In this document: piece after piece, positions 25,336 to 35,104 of the stretch
How positions within the stretch are numbered: position 1 is the stretch's first letter
How the letters are laid out: every line of letters begins with the position of its first letter
Assembly: GCF_002846415.1 (NCBI RefSeq)
Contig: NZ_PJMX01000001.1
Location: forward strand, 1,426,001-1,490,000
Direction: 5' to 3'
Origin: Streptomyces sp. TLI_146
GTDB lineage: Bacteria > Actinomycetota > Actinomycetes > Streptomycetales > Streptomycetaceae
DNA length: 64,000 bases
Position numbers and translations under genes: made by a program
Notes under the pieces: generated by a model
Database searches by the model: none
What the model saw: only the letters and a program-made list of their open reading frames with translations
Told to the model about the DNA's origin: nothing

Positions 25336-26292
25336 ATGGCCACAGCCACCGCCCGGGCGACGCTCCCGACGGCGATCAGCGCCACCGGGCTGCGCAAGTC
25401 GTACGGCGACAAACCGGTGCTCGACGGCATCGACCTGAGCATCGCCGAGGGAACGGTCTTCGCGCTGCTCGGGCCCAACGGCGCGGGCAAGACCACCACC
25501 GTGGAGATCCTCTCCACCCTGGTCGCGCCCGACGCGGGCGAGGTGCGGGTCGCGGGCCACGACCTGCTCCGCGAGGCCGACGACGTACGGGCGGCGATCG
25601 GGGTGACCGGTCAGTTCTCGGCGGTGGACACTCTGCTCACCGCCGAGGAGAACCTGATCCTCATGGCGGATCTGCACCACCTCGGCCGCCGGGCAGGCCG
25701 GGCGCGGACCGGCGACCTGCTGCGCCGCTTCGACCTCGCCGAGTCCGCCCGCAGGCCCGCCGGGACCTTCTCCGGCGGCATGCGGCGCAAGCTCGACCTG
25801 GCGATGACCCTGATCGGAGATCCGCGTGTGCTCGTCCTGGACGAGCCCACGACCGGCCTCGACCCGCGCGGCCGCCGCACCACGTGGGAGATCGTCCGCG
25901 ACCTGGTCGACGCCGACGGCGTCACCGTCTTCCTGACGACGCAGTACCTGGACGAGGCGGACCAACTGGCCGACCGCATCGCGGTCCTGGACCACGGCAG
26001 GCTGATCGCCGAAGGCAGCGCCGAGGAGCTGAAGCGGCGCATCCCCGGCGGCCGCATCCGGCTGCGCTTCGCCGACTCCGACGACCTGGACACGGCCGCC
26101 CGCCGCTTCGGCGCGGGCTCGTGCGACCGCGAGGCGCTCACCCTGGACCTCCCCAGCGACGGCAGCATCGCCACCCTGCGGGCGGTCCTGGACGTCCTGG
26201 AGGCCGCGTCCGTGGAGGCCGAAGCCCTGACGACGCACCCGCCCCGCCTCGACGACGTCTTCCTCACGCTGACCGGAGAGCCCGGCCGGTGA
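25336..26292 (+). CDS. DrrA-like ABC transporter ATP-binding protein
   Basis: A 318-residue ATPase of the daunorubicin-resistance type, with Walker A GPNGAGKTTT, a Q-loop in VTGQFSAVD, the signature FSGGMRRKLDLA, Walker B VLVLDEPTTGLDP and a C-terminal extension ending LDDVFLTLTG. DrrA proteins need a DrrB-type permease, normally the next gene. Here the region after the stop holds only 83 nt before a minus-strand VOC gene, so the partner is missing locally. The ATPase itself looks intact. Confidence 0.9.
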   Translation: MATATARATLPTAISATGLRKSYGDKPVLDGIDLSIAEGTVFALLGPNGAGKTTTVEILSTLVAPDAGEVRVAGHDLLREADDVRAAIGVTGQFSAVDTLLTAEENLILMADLHHLGRRAGRARTGDLLRRFDLAESARRPAGTFSGGMRRKLDLAMTLIGDPRVLVLDEPTTGLDPRGRRTTWEIVRDLVDADGVTVFLTTQYLDEADQLADRIAVLDHGRLIAEGSAEELKRRIPGGRIRLRFADSDDLDTAARRFGAGSCDREALTLDLPSDGSIATLRAVLDVLEAASVEAEALTTHPPRLDDVFLTLTGEPGR

Positions 26293-26375
26293 CCCGTCGC
26301 CAGGCGCCGACCGAAGGGTCTCGGCGGCCGAGAAGCCCCGCGTCGGCGCGGCGACGGGTCCGGCGGGCCGTGCCC

Positions 26376-26726
26376 TCAGAGGCTGTGGGCGACCGGGTGA
26401 CGGGGTTCGTAGAAGGCGAGCTCGCCCCCGCTGGGCAGGCGGACCGCCGCGAGCCGGCCCCAGGGCTGGTCGCTGATCGGCCGCGTGAGCTCGACGCCCA
26501 TGGCCGCGAACTTCTCGACCTGAGCGGTGATGTCGTCGCACATCAGATACAGCTCGTGCTTGGGCTCGCCCGTGGTGGGATGGACGGCCAACTCGGCGGG
26601 CGGGAGCCGGAAGATGAGCCAGCCCTGGCCCGCGTCCACCCCGGGAAAGCCGAGCACGTCCCGGATGAAGGCCCGGTCGGCATCGGCGTCCGTGCTGTAG
26701 AAGATGGCGTGCGCGCCACTGAACAT
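26376..26726 (-). CDS. VOC (glyoxalase/bleomycin-resistance) family protein
   Basis: A 116-residue single-module VOC protein: HAIFYSTDADADRAFIRDVLG, then WLIFRLPPAELAVHP, and a C-terminal GRLAAVRLPSGGELAFYEP with the usual terminal metal-ligand Glu. GAGGG precedes the chosen ATG. Function could be an isomerase, lyase or binding protein; nothing in the context narrows it. Confidence 0.85.
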   Translation of the reverse strand: MFSGAHAIFYSTDADADRAFIRDVLGFPGVDAGQGWLIFRLPPAELAVHPTTGEPKHELYLMCDDITAQVEKFAAMGVELTRPISDQPWGRLAAVRLPSGGELAFYEPRHPVAHSL

Positions 26727-26994
26727 GCTGCCCTCGCTTGGTCGTTCCGTCCGCACCGGCTTGTCCCCGGCATCCTCGCAGCCGGGCCACGGGCCCCTCG
26801 TCGACACGCGCGGCCCGGCCGGAACCTACCCGGTCCGGGGGCGGCTGCGGTCGAGCGCCGCTGGAGCGCGCGGATGGCGGACGGGCCGACGCGACGGCGC
26901 GGGCGCGGACCGGTCCACGCCGAGCGGCGCGGCGGGAACGCACCGAGTGGCCCGGTCGCGGGCAGCGGAGCCATGCCCCGCCGCGCCGCCCAGC

Positions 26995-28019
26995 TCAGTC
27001 GCCCTCGGAGCGGCGTTTGCGTTCCTTCGCCGCCGCGGCGCGTGCCATCTCCTGCTCCATCAGGCGGGAGAGCTCCCGGGTCCCTTCGTCGAGCTCGACC
27101 GGCTCGTCCTCCTCCTTCCACAGGCCCTGTTCCTTGAGGCGGCGCACCTGGACGTCGACGGGCAGGTGCGGGTCGAAGTCGGAGGGGCGCGGGCCCTCGG
27201 GCCCGTCCGGGCCGATCCGTACCAGCCGCTCGACGCGGGTCACCCGGAAGCGCCGCTCGGCGACGCTCAGCGCGTTGCGGCGCTTGTCGTCGAGCCGGTC
27301 GGTCGGCCGCCTCCGCGCACACCGCGCGGGTCGCATCGTCCAGCTTGAGCGTGAACGGCGCCATCACCCTTAGCCCAGGCCGCCAGGGAGTCCCGGGCGC
27401 CCTGGGGCGTCGCGTACGCCGCTCCGGGGTCGTGGGCCCGCCACTTCCCGTGCTCCCGCTCGGAGACCATGAAGACGGCGGGCAGCAGCACCCCGCCGGA
27501 GTACCGTTCGGCGGCCCGCCAGGCGTCGTCGGTGACCTCGCGGGGCGTGCCGGGCGCGGAGCCGACGAAACGCACCAGGTCCAGCTTGAGGATGCCGTCG
27601 GCCAGGCCGGTTCCGACGTACGGGTCGATCACGAAGCCCTTGGTGCGCGAGGGCACCGGATGCGACTCGCCCGGCTCGCCCGGGTCCGGGTCGGAGGGGC
27701 GCGGCGGCTCCGGCCCGCTGGGCCCCAGCCGGATGAAGCGCGAGGCCCGTACGATGCGGAACCGCTCCCCCAGGACGCCCACCTCGTCGACGACCTCCCG
27801 GTCCATCCGCGCGGCCGCCGCCAGCCATGTGCGATGAGCCTTGTCCTGCCCGGCGCGCAAGGCGTCCTGCGCCCGCCTCCGGAACCGCGCGCCCAGCCCG
27901 TCCCGGGCGCCCTGTGGGGTGTCACTGCTGTGTTCGGGCAGCTCCCAGCCGCCCGTCTCGCACTTTCTGGCGTGGAAGAACTCCGGAACGCCCACCCCCA
28001 GGATCTCCGGGTACCGCTT
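26995..28019 (-). pseudogene. DUF5954 family gene, truncated and twice frameshifted
   Basis: The family pattern runs through three frames. Frame one, from KRYPEILG (28019) to DSLAAWAKG (about 27370), includes FRIVRASRFIRLGPSG and GFVIDPYVG. Frame two has APFTLKLDDATRAVCAEAAD. Frame three starts at LDDKRRNALSVAERRFRV and ends EMARAAAAKERKRRSEGD. The second shift coincides with a 4-bp tandem duplication (ACCGACCG near 27297); the first is near a TGGG run (about 27373). The N-terminal 40-50 residues of the family are missing at the junction with the next gene. Function of the family is unknown. Confidence 0.7.
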
Positions 28020-28075
28020 GCACGGACCCGCCCGCCCCGCAGGCCACCCGAGTCACTCAGCGTCACAATGAAACC

Positions 28076-29515
28076 GTGGAGTGGTTCGTCGCACCCGACT
28101 ACTGGCTGAGCCGGCTGGTCTTCCAGCGGGCGCTCGCCGCGATCTACCTCGTCGCGTTCCTGGGCGCGGCCCTGCAGTTCCGGGCGCTGATCGGCGAGCG
28201 CGGCATGCTCCCGGTCCCGTGGTACGTCGAGCGCGTCCCGTTCCGCCGGGCGCCGAGCGTCTTCCACTTCCACTACTCGGACCGGTTCTTCGCCGGCTGG
28301 GCCTGGACGGGCGTCCTGGTCTCGGCGGGGCTGCTGGCCGGGGTCGACGACAGGGTTCCGCTGTGGGCGGCGATGCTGCTCTGGCTGCTGCCCTGGGCGC
28401 TGTACCTGTCGATCGTGAACGTGGGCCAGACCTGGTACTCGTTCGGCTGGGAGTCACTGCTCCTGGAGGTGGGGTTCCTCGCGGTGTTCCTGGGCAACGA
28501 CGAGGTGGCACCACCGATCGTCGTGCTGTTCCTGATGCGCTGGGTGCTGTTCCGCGTCGAGTTCGGGGCGGGGCTGATCAAGATGCGCGGCGACGAGTGC
28601 TGGCGCAAGCTGACCTGCCTCTACTACCACCACGAGACCCAGCCCATGCCGGGCCCGCTGAGCTGGTTCTTCCACCATCTGCCCAGGCCCTTCCACCGCG
28701 TGGAGGTGGCCGCCAACCACGTGACGCAACTGGTCGTCCCGGTGCTGCTGTTCACCCCGCAGCCCGTCGCCACGGCGGCCGCCTCGCTGATGATCCTCAC
28801 CCAGCTGTGGCTGATCCTGTCGGGCAACTTCTCCTGGCTGAACTGGACGACGGTCGCCCTCGCCGTCACCGCCGTCGACTTCTCCCCGGCCGCCGGCACC
28901 CGGCACTTCGCGGCCACCCCGCTCTGGTACGAGGTCGTGGTCCTGGCCGTCGCCGCGTTCCTGCTGGCCCTGAGCTACCGCCCGGCGCGCAACCTGCTCT
29001 CCCGCCGCCAGATCATGAACTACTCCTTCGACCCGCTGCACCTGGTCAACACGTACGGCGCGTTCGGCAGCGTCAGCCGGCTGCGGCTCGAAGTCGTCAT
29101 CGAGGGCACGGCGGACCCGCTGCCGCTCGCCGACTCCGACTGGCGGGAGTACGAGTTCAAGGGCAAGCCCGGGGATCCGAGGCACTGGCCGCGCCAGTTC
29201 GCGCCGTACCATCTGCGGCTCGACTGGCTGATGTGGTTCGCCGGTCTCTCCCCGGGCTACGCGCGGCCGTGGTTCGGGCCCCTGGTGGAGCGCCTCCTCG
29301 TCAACGACCGCGACACCCTGCGCCTGCTCAGGCGTTCCCCGTTCCCGCCCGACAGCCCGCCCCGCTACATCCGCGCCCGGCTGTTCCGCTACCAGTACAC
29401 GACGTGGCGCGAGCTGCGGACGACGGGGGCGTGCTGGAAGCGGACGTACATACGCGACTTCCTGCCGCCCACACACCTCGGGACGGCGGCGGGCGGGAAC
29501 GGGCTGCCGGGCTGA
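28076..29515 (+). CDS. Lipase maturation factor-like membrane protein (LMF/HTTM)
   Basis: A 479-residue multi-pass membrane protein. Hydrophobic segments include WAAMLLWLLPWALYLSIV, IVVLFLMRWVLFRVEFG and VVVLAVAAFLLALSY. The hallmark FGAGLIKMRGDECWR followed by CLYYHHETQPMP matches the lipase maturation factor family. The C-terminal domain has WREYEFKGKPGD and an RLDWLMWFA segment, also conserved. GTG start. In animals the family assists folding of secreted lipases; bacterial roles are unknown. It is convergent with a secreted phospholipase D gene 10 nt away. Confidence 0.9.
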   Translation: MEWFVAPDYWLSRLVFQRALAAIYLVAFLGAALQFRALIGERGMLPVPWYVERVPFRRAPSVFHFHYSDRFFAGWAWTGVLVSAGLLAGVDDRVPLWAAMLLWLLPWALYLSIVNVGQTWYSFGWESLLLEVGFLAVFLGNDEVAPPIVVLFLMRWVLFRVEFGAGLIKMRGDECWRKLTCLYYHHETQPMPGPLSWFFHHLPRPFHRVEVAANHVTQLVVPVLLFTPQPVATAAASLMILTQLWLILSGNFSWLNWTTVALAVTAVDFSPAAGTRHFAATPLWYEVVVLAVAAFLLALSYRPARNLLSRRQIMNYSFDPLHLVNTYGAFGSVSRLRLEVVIEGTADPLPLADSDWREYEFKGKPGDPRHWPRQFAPYHLRLDWLMWFAGLSPGYARPWFGPLVERLLVNDRDTLRLLRRSPFPPDSPPRYIRARLFRYQYTTWRELRTTGACWKRTYIRDFLPPTHLGTAAGGNGLPG

Positions 29516-29525
29516 AGGCCCGGGA

Positions 29526-31175
29526 TCAGGCCTGGCAGACCCCGCGCTCGTAGTCGAACGTGGCGGTCGCCTGCGAGTACTTCCACTGCGGGGCGAGCAG
29601 CTTCGCCTTCAGCTGGGCGGCGGCCTCGGGGCTCTCCACCACGTATCCGAAGTCCTGGAGCCACGAGGGGTACAGGTTCTTGGAGCCGATGTAGAAGGCC
29701 GAGTCGTCGACGGAGACCAGCTTGTGGTGCTGGGCGTACGGGTGGCCGTCGGCCCACTTCGGGCTGTCCGAGCTGCGGAAGGTGGCCAGCTGGAGACTGG
29801 AGCACATCTTGGCGCGGGCGGCGCCCTTGTCGCCGGTCAGCAGGGCGAGACGGTCGCGCAGGGTGTCGCTGATCTCGGAGAGCGACTTGATCTGCGAGTA
29901 GCCGCCGCTGCCGACCGCGCCGCGGTTGGCGGGGTCGCTGACGACGATCCGCACCTTCACCCCGGCGGCCATCTTCGCGGCGAGCGCGTCGTAGAGCCGG
30001 ATGTCGTAGCGCGGCAGCGGCGGGCAGGTGGCGTTGAGGTCCTGCTGGGAGATCTCGATGTGGTCGCGCGCGCTGGCCACGAGGGCGCGCAGGGCGCTCT
30101 CCTCGGGGTTGACCGTGTCGTAGTCGCGGTCGGCGTTGGTGTTGTCGTGGAGCCCGACGACGCACTTGGTGTCGGCGGCGGTGGGCAGCGTCGGGTTGAA
30201 CTTCGAGGCCGGGTCGTTGTTCTTGATGCCGACGCCGAGGCCGCCGACGGCGATCACGGGGACGTTGCCGTCGGCGGGCGCCGGGGCGGGGGCGTCCTGC
30301 GCGAGGGACGGCATGCAGCCGGCGCCGTTGGAGGAGGCGAACCAGACGCTGGCGATGTTGGACTTGTTCTGGCAGGTCCAGGCCCACAGCGTGTCGAGGT
30401 ACTTGCCCGCGGAACCGGCGGCCGGGCCGGTCAGCGCGAGGTCGACGTCCGACACCGGATGGGCGGTGTCGACGTAGTCGTCCTTCCAGCCGTTGATGCC
30501 GCCGGTGACGGCCGACTTGTTGTCGACGACCAGCAGCTTGGAGTGGTTCCACGAGAACGCGGTCTTCGAGGTGGTCATCGACGCCACGTTGAGCGTGACG
30601 TTCTTGGCCGCCTCGCCCAGTCGGCCGACGAGTTCGTCGCGGTACTTCGAGGGGACCACGTTGAGGTGGTAGATCGGCGCGGCACCGACGAGGATCCGGA
30701 CCTTGAGCTTGTTGCCCGCGGCGGCCGAGGCCTTCAGTCCCTCGACGATCGCGTCCTCGAACGCGCCGTTGGGGAACGGCGCGAGCGTGGATATGTCGAC
30801 CGTGTTCCTGGCCTTGGAGATGTTCTCGGTCATCTTGGCGAGCAGCCGCTTGGTCCCGGGCCGCTCGGCGCACTTGTCGTCGCCCCAGCAGCCGGGGGTC
30901 TGGAGCAGCCAGTCCGAGGGGTCGGCGCCCGAGGCGTCGAGCCGGTTGCCCGCGGTGCGCTCCCAGACGGTGCCCTCCAGGCCCGGCGAGACCTGGCGCA
31001 GGGCCTGTTCGACCGCGTCGAGGTGCGAGGTCGCGCCGGGGGCGGACGGGGTGTCGCCGGAGTCCGCGAGCGCCGGGGCGGCGGGCAGGACCGCGAGCAC
31101 GGTGGAGCAGGCCACCAGGTGTCCGGCGAGGCGGGTGCGGCGGCGAAGCTGACGGTGTGCCAATTCTTTTCGCAT
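29526..31175 (-). CDS. Secreted phospholipase D
   Basis: A 549-residue exported enzyme with a Sec signal ending PALADSG. Two HKD motifs give the active site: [18 protein letters not shown] (around residue 210) and [18 protein letters not shown] (around 485). The arrangement and size match Streptomyces phospholipase D, which hydrolyses or transphosphatidylates phosphatidylcholine. The ATG has no strong ribosome binding site. An 18-nt palindrome lies 12 nt upstream of the start. Confidence 0.93.
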   Translation of the reverse strand: MRKELAHRQLRRRTRLAGHLVACSTVLAVLPAAPALADSGDTPSAPGATSHLDAVEQALRQVSPGLEGTVWERTAGNRLDASGADPSDWLLQTPGCWGDDKCAERPGTKRLLAKMTENISKARNTVDISTLAPFPNGAFEDAIVEGLKASAAAGNKLKVRILVGAAPIYHLNVVPSKYRDELVGRLGEAAKNVTLNVASMTTSKTAFSWNHSKLLVVDNKSAVTGGINGWKDDYVDTAHPVSDVDLALTGPAAGSAGKYLDTLWAWTCQNKSNIASVWFASSNGAGCMPSLAQDAPAPAPADGNVPVIAVGGLGVGIKNNDPASKFNPTLPTAADTKCVVGLHDNTNADRDYDTVNPEESALRALVASARDHIEISQQDLNATCPPLPRYDIRLYDALAAKMAAGVKVRIVVSDPANRGAVGSGGYSQIKSLSEISDTLRDRLALLTGDKGAARAKMCSSLQLATFRSSDSPKWADGHPYAQHHKLVSVDDSAFYIGSKNLYPSWLQDFGYVVESPEAAAQLKAKLLAPQWKYSQATATFDYERGVCQA

Positions 31176-31187
31176 TCTGGTCGGGGA

Positions 31188-31205
31188 GGGCGTTCGCGAA
31201 CGCCC
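31188..31205. promoter_or_regulatory. 18-nt perfect palindrome upstream of phospholipase D
   Basis: GGGCGTTCGCGAACGCCC just upstream of the phospholipase D start. It could be an operator or a leader hairpin. Confidence 0.35.
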
Positions 31206-31464
31206 GCGCGGGGTGGGCGAGTCGAACCACCGGGACCGCCCACCAAGATCAACGACTGAGGTTACCAATCGGGCGGAAGCGGTCGGACCCGACCGGGGAC
31301 GCGGGGACCCGCCGATGGCCGAGAACCGCCGGTCGGCCCGCCCCGCCGGTGAGAGCACACGCCGTCGCGGCGCATCCGCCGAGACGCGCGCCGTCCCCCG
31401 TGGCGGCCGCCCCGGGCGTATCGTCGCGCCCGTACCCGTCCCGGCTGACTCCGGCGAGGCCGCC

Positions 31465-32028
31465 TTGAGAAAGATCATCCTGATGATGTCCGTGTCCCTG
31501 GACGGATTCATCGAGGGACCCGAGCGCCAGATCGACTGGCACACGGTCGACGACGAACTGCACCGGCACTTCAACGACGAGATCCGGTCGATGGGCGGCC
31601 TCCTCGAAGGCCGCGTCACCTACGAGCTGATGGCCGGTGTCTGGCCGACCGCCGAAGCCGATCCGGCGAGCACCGAGCCGATGAAGGAGTTCGCCCGGAT
31701 CTGGCTGGACATCCCGAAGTTCGTGTTCTCGCGGACGCTGGAGCGGGCCGACTGGAACACCACGCTCATGCGGGAGGTCGTCCCCGAGGAGATCCGAGCG
31801 CTCAAGGCCCAGCCGGGCGGGGACCTGGTGGTGGGCGGCCCCGACCTCGCCGCGTCCTTCCTGCGCCACGACCTGGTCGACGAGTTCCGGGTGTACGTCC
31901 ACCCCGTCCTCATCGGCGGGGGCAAGCCCCTGTTCCCGCCCTCCGACGCGATCGTCCCGCTGCGGCTCATCGAGAGCCGGGCGTTCGGCAACGGAGTCGT
32001 GCTGCTGCGTTACGAGCGGGCTGCCTGA
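31465..32028 (+). CDS. Dihydrofolate reductase family protein (RibD C-terminal-like)
   Basis: A 187-residue reductase: [18 protein letters not shown], a [16 protein letters not shown] segment, [20 protein letters not shown] and [13 protein letters not shown]. These are the signatures of the RibD_C/YyaP subgroup, not folate-specific DHFR. The TTG start is chosen because the domain begins at once and GAGG lies upstream. Probably an NADPH-dependent reductase of unknown substrate. Confidence 0.87.
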   Translation: MRKIILMMSVSLDGFIEGPERQIDWHTVDDELHRHFNDEIRSMGGLLEGRVTYELMAGVWPTAEADPASTEPMKEFARIWLDIPKFVFSRTLERADWNTTLMREVVPEEIRALKAQPGGDLVVGGPDLAASFLRHDLVDEFRVYVHPVLIGGGKPLFPPSDAIVPLRLIESRAFGNGVVLLRYERAA

Positions 32029-32047
32029 GGATCGGCGCCCGAACCGC

Positions 32048-32215
32048 TCAAGTGCGCCGCGTGCGGCCCTTCTCCTCCTTCGGCGGGGCGGCCGCCGGGG
32101 AGGGATGGGGGTCGAGCTCATGGAGCTGTACGCGGTGCAGCAGGTCGGCGAGATCGGCGCCCGGCCGACGCGCCTCGGCCCGCAGGGCGTCACAGCCGGG
32201 ACAGCCGTCCTGCAT
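32048..32215 (-). CDS. Small hypothetical protein with CPGC motif
   Basis: A 55-codon frame: MQDGCPGCDALRAEARR, a hydrophobic-charged middle ADLADLLHRVQLHELD and a Pro/Lys-rich tail. Third-position GC is high throughout, GGGAGAGGAC lies upstream of the ATG, and the CxxC pair suggests metal binding or redox use. It has its own stop and does not overlap the flanking genes. I do not recognise the family. Confidence 0.45.
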   Translation of the reverse strand: MQDGCPGCDALRAEARRPGADLADLLHRVQLHELDPHPSPAAAPPKEEKGRTRRT

Positions 32216-32330
32216 CGCGCTCTGTCCTCTCCCAGGAGCCTGCCGGATGCGGCAACTCCATCACGCCGCCCCCGCTCCAGCGGCGCAGCGAAACGATTCG
32301 TCACTCCGATGGCCGGTCCCGGGACGGCGT

Positions 32331-32852
32331 TCAGGGACGCGGGCCGCGCGGCACCGCGAAGTCGGTGAGCAGGGCGGCGCCGGGCGCGAGGTCGGACCAG
32401 GAGCCGCGCCAGGTGAGCACGGCGATCGCCGAGGTGGGGAACTTGCTCCCGGCCCGGTCCAGGCTCTCGCCGAGGGCCTCCCCGGTGAGCAGCAGGGTCA
32501 GGTCCTGGACGCCGGGGTTGTGGCCGACCAGGAGCAACGTCTCGATGTCGGCGGGTCCTTCGCGGACGGCGTCGAGGAGGTCGCGCGCGTCGGCCGCGTA
32601 GAGCCGCGGGTCGTGGCGGACCGGCGGCGGGCTGCCCAGCTCGGCCGCCGCGAGCTCCCAGGTCTCGCGGGCGCGGCGGGCGGTGGAGCACAGGACGAGG
32701 TCGGGCAGGCAGTCCGCCGCGCTCAGCCACCGCCCGGCGGCCGGCGCGTCGCGCAGCCCGCGCCGGCCGAGCGGCCGGGCGTGGTCGGATACGCCCTCGG
32801 GCCACGCCGACTTGGCGTGCCGCAGGACCACCAGCCGCCGCAGGGGGTTCAT
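32331..32852 (-). CDS. SixA-type phosphohistidine phosphatase
   Basis: A 173-residue member of the short histidine-phosphatase branch, with LVVLRHAKSAWPEG (RHG-type catalytic motif RHA), the second Arg in CSTARRARET and the second His in LLVGHNPGVQD. Family members dephosphorylate phosphohistidine. The ATG overlaps the stop of the upstream gene (ATGA), so the two are co-translated. Confidence 0.9.
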   Translation of the reverse strand: MNPLRRLVVLRHAKSAWPEGVSDHARPLGRRGLRDAPAAGRWLSAADCLPDLVLCSTARRARETWELAAAELGSPPPVRHDPRLYAADARDLLDAVREGPADIETLLLVGHNPGVQDLTLLLTGEALGESLDRAGSKFPTSAIAVLTWRGSWSDLAPGAALLTDFAVPRGPRP

Positions 32853-33568
32853 GCCCGCGCCCCGGCGGCGGGCGCCTTGCCGATCTCGCGGGTCAGCTCC
32901 AGGCCGAGGACGCGGTCGAGCCGGGCGAACGTCTCGAACTTGGCGCCCGCCGGAACGTCGGCGTCCGCCGCGAGTCCGCCCAGGAGCCGCAGCACGGCGG
33001 CGGTGTCGAGGCTGTCCTCCAGCCCGTCGCGGGCCGCGCGCTCCAGGTCGGCGACGAGCGGCTTGGACGGCTCCTCGGCCCACCCGGCCACGGCACTCCG
33101 CCACTGTCCGAGGAGCCGTTCGGCACCTCCAAGGGCTTCGGCCGTGACCGTGACGGGTGCGTGGTACGGACGGTCGAGCAGCAGCAGGCGCACGGCGAGG
33201 GCGTCCCCTTCCAGGTCCGTGATCCCCTCGGCCCGCGCCTGGCCGATCTGTACGAACGCGCCGCCCCCGCCCTCGTACGCCCGGCCGCTCAGCTGAAGGG
33301 CCGGTGGCCCGCCCAGGGCTTCGGCGATCTCCTCCGGCGTGCCCTCGGCGTCGGCGGGGTGGATGCCGGAGGCGACGGCGCCGGGGACGCGCGGGCCGGT
33401 CCGCCCCGTCAGGACGGCCCGGCCGCGCAGCTCGACGACACGGGCGAGCACATCGCCGGTCAGGAGCACCCGCAGCCCGGTGAGGTCACCCGGCCCGTCG
33501 GCCTCCGGCACATGCGCACAGATCCGCAGCGGCCCCCGGCCTACGAGATGATCGACGATTCGCAGCAC
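32849..33568 (-). CDS. Hypothetical protein, cysteinyl-tRNA synthetase-related
   Basis: A 239-residue protein with GTG start. The N-terminal part (RICAHVPEADGPGDLTGLRVLLTGDVLARVVELRG) loosely follows the nucleotide-binding start of CysS/MshC enzymes but lacks their zinc-binding Cys, HIGH and KMSKS motifs. The C-terminal part (LARPYH-like LLLLDRPYHAPV, AGAKFETFARLDRVLGLEL) resembles a DALR-like helical region. It is probably not an active synthetase. Overlap with the SixA gene suggests a joint function. Confidence 0.65.
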   Translation of the reverse strand: MLRIVDHLVGRGPLRICAHVPEADGPGDLTGLRVLLTGDVLARVVELRGRAVLTGRTGPRVPGAVASGIHPADAEGTPEEIAEALGGPPALQLSGRAYEGGGGAFVQIGQARAEGITDLEGDALAVRLLLLDRPYHAPVTVTAEALGGAERLLGQWRSAVAGWAEEPSKPLVADLERAARDGLEDSLDTAAVLRLLGGLAADADVPAGAKFETFARLDRVLGLELTREIGKAPAAGARA

Positions 33569-33658
33569 ACCCCCGAGCCTAGGCGCTCACCCGCCCGCCG
33601 GCAGGGACTCGCGCGACGGCGCCCGCCACGTGCCCGAAAACGATCGCCCGGTGGGCGG

Positions 33659-33901
33659 TCAGCGAGGCGCCGAGGCGTACGGGATCAGGGCCATCTCCCG
33701 GGCGTTCTTGATCGCGCGGGCCAGTTCGCGCTGCTGCTGGGCGGTGACCCGGGTGACGCGGCGGCTGCGGATCTTGCCGCGGTCGGAGAGGAACCTCCGC
33801 AGCAGGTCGGTGTCCTTGTAGTCGATGTGGGTGATGCCCGCCGCGTCCAGCGGGTTGGGGCGCTTGGCCTGCTTCTTGTCGGTGAGATGGCGGGAACGCA
33901 T
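33659..33901 (-). CDS. rpsR: 30S ribosomal protein S18, paralogue
   Basis: An 80-residue S18 with [27 protein letters not shown] and [21 protein letters not shown]. No zinc-binding cysteines are present. It is the last gene of the minus-strand run that starts with rpmG and includes rpmE2 and a CobW-like protein, all expected to be derepressed by Zur under zinc starvation. Confidence 0.93.
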   Translation of the reverse strand: MRSRHLTDKKQAKRPNPLDAAGITHIDYKDTDLLRRFLSDRGKIRSRRVTRVTAQQQRELARAIKNAREMALIPYASAPR

Positions 33902-33928
33902 GGCGTACTCCAGAAGGTCGTGCCGCGG

Positions 33929-35104
33929 TCAGCGGACAGGGGCGAGCAGGTCGTCGAAGGCGTGCGGCAGGTGCTGCCAGGACTCGGGGCCCGCCGCGTA
34001 CTCGGCGTCGGTGAGCAGACAGCCCTCCAGGGCCCGCAGCAGCCCGTCGCGGTCGAGGCCGGGCGAGGTGAAGGTGAGGTGCTGGGCGCGGTCGCCGTGG
34101 TCGGGGTGCCAGTCCAGGGCGGCGGCGACCCGGCGCGCCGGGGGCACCAACTCCCAGGCGGCGTCGGGCAGTGCGGCGAGCCAGGGTCCCGCCTCCTCCA
34201 CGCAGAGCGCGCCCCCGGCCGCGTCCCACATCAGCAGCGTGTCCGGCCGGTCGGCGAGCCAGAACCGGCCACGGCTGCGGGCGGCCGCGCAGGTCAGGTC
34301 CTCCAGGGCGGCGTAGAGCCGGGCCGGATGGAAGGGCCGGGTGCGGTGCCACACCAGAGTGGCGACCCCGTGCTCGTCGGCCTCCTGGGGCAGCAGCGCG
34401 CAGGCGGGATGCTGGCGTTCGGCCGCCGCCCGTACGTCGAATCCGCCCCGCGCCGCGGCCGCGAGGCCGCCCTCCCCCACGGTCACCGTCCGGGCGGTGG
34501 AGTGGAGTTGGCGGAGCAGGGCGTGGTCGGCCGGGTCGGGGAACTCGGACGCGGCGAGGGCGAGCACGTTCGCGTACTCCAGCTGGCGGGCCAGGGTGTC
34601 CGCGACCGTGCGCTCGTCGCTCGGCGCCGCCGCGAGCCCGTGCTCGGCGAGGTCGTCGCCGCAGCCCAGGCTCGACAGGAGCAGCTCCGGGTCGACGGCG
34701 GTGACGACGCCCACGAGGTCGAGCACCGCGCCGGAGTGCCGGTCGCCGACCGGGGTGGCGACGACGACCTCGGCCATCGCCTTGGGCTCGACGGAGTCCC
34801 ACAGCTCCACCACCGCCAGCGAACAGGTGCCGCTGTCGGCGAGGCGGAGCAGCTCGGGCACCAGGTCCTCGCGCAGGGCGCAGCACGCGCAGTCGTTGAC
34901 CAGCGGTGTCTCGTGCGTGCGGGTGGTACCGGCCGCGTCCCACACGCTCGCCCGCACCACGCCGTCGCGTGCGGTGCTCAGGTCGTGGTGCAGGACCTGG
35001 GCACCGGGCGAGGCGAGCAGCAGCTCGTCCACGGCCGCCCGGCGCACGGCCGCGTGCAGCCCGGCGACCAGGACGACGGGCAGCCGGGGGTGTGCGGGGC
35101 TCAC
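33929..35104 (-). CDS. CobW/YjiA-family GTPase-like protein, degenerate P-loop
   Basis: A 391-residue protein of the COG0523 family, with the metal-binding CxCC motif in [13 protein letters not shown], the [15 protein letters not shown] segment and the C-terminal CobW_C domain ([24 protein letters not shown]). The expected Walker A GxxGxGKT is replaced by [11 protein letters not shown], so GTP hydrolysis is doubtful. It lies inside the zinc-starvation ribosomal protein operon, with GTGA overlap to rpmE2. A role in zinc allocation is inferred. Confidence 0.87.
   Translation of the reverse strand: MSPAHPRLPVVLVAGLHAAVRRAAVDELLLASPGAQVLHHDLSTARDGVVRASVWDAAGTTRTHETPLVNDCACCALREDLVPELLRLADSGTCSLAVVELWDSVEPKAMAEVVVATPVGDRHSGAVLDLVGVVTAVDPELLLSSLGCGDDLAEHGLAAAPSDERTVADTLARQLEYANVLALAASEFPDPADHALLRQLHSTARTVTVGEGGLAAAARGGFDVRAAAERQHPACALLPQEADEHGVATLVWHRTRPFHPARLYAALEDLTCAAARSRGRFWLADRPDTLLMWDAAGGALCVEEAGPWLAALPDAAWELVPPARRVAAALDWHPDHGDRAQHLTFTSPGLDRDGLLRALEGCLLTDAEYAAGPESWQHLPHAFDDLLAPVR

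Noticed and set aside
31206..31260. tRNA-like GGTTCGACTC sequence on the minus strand
   Set aside because: No acceptor stem, D-arm or anticodon arm can be assembled around it.
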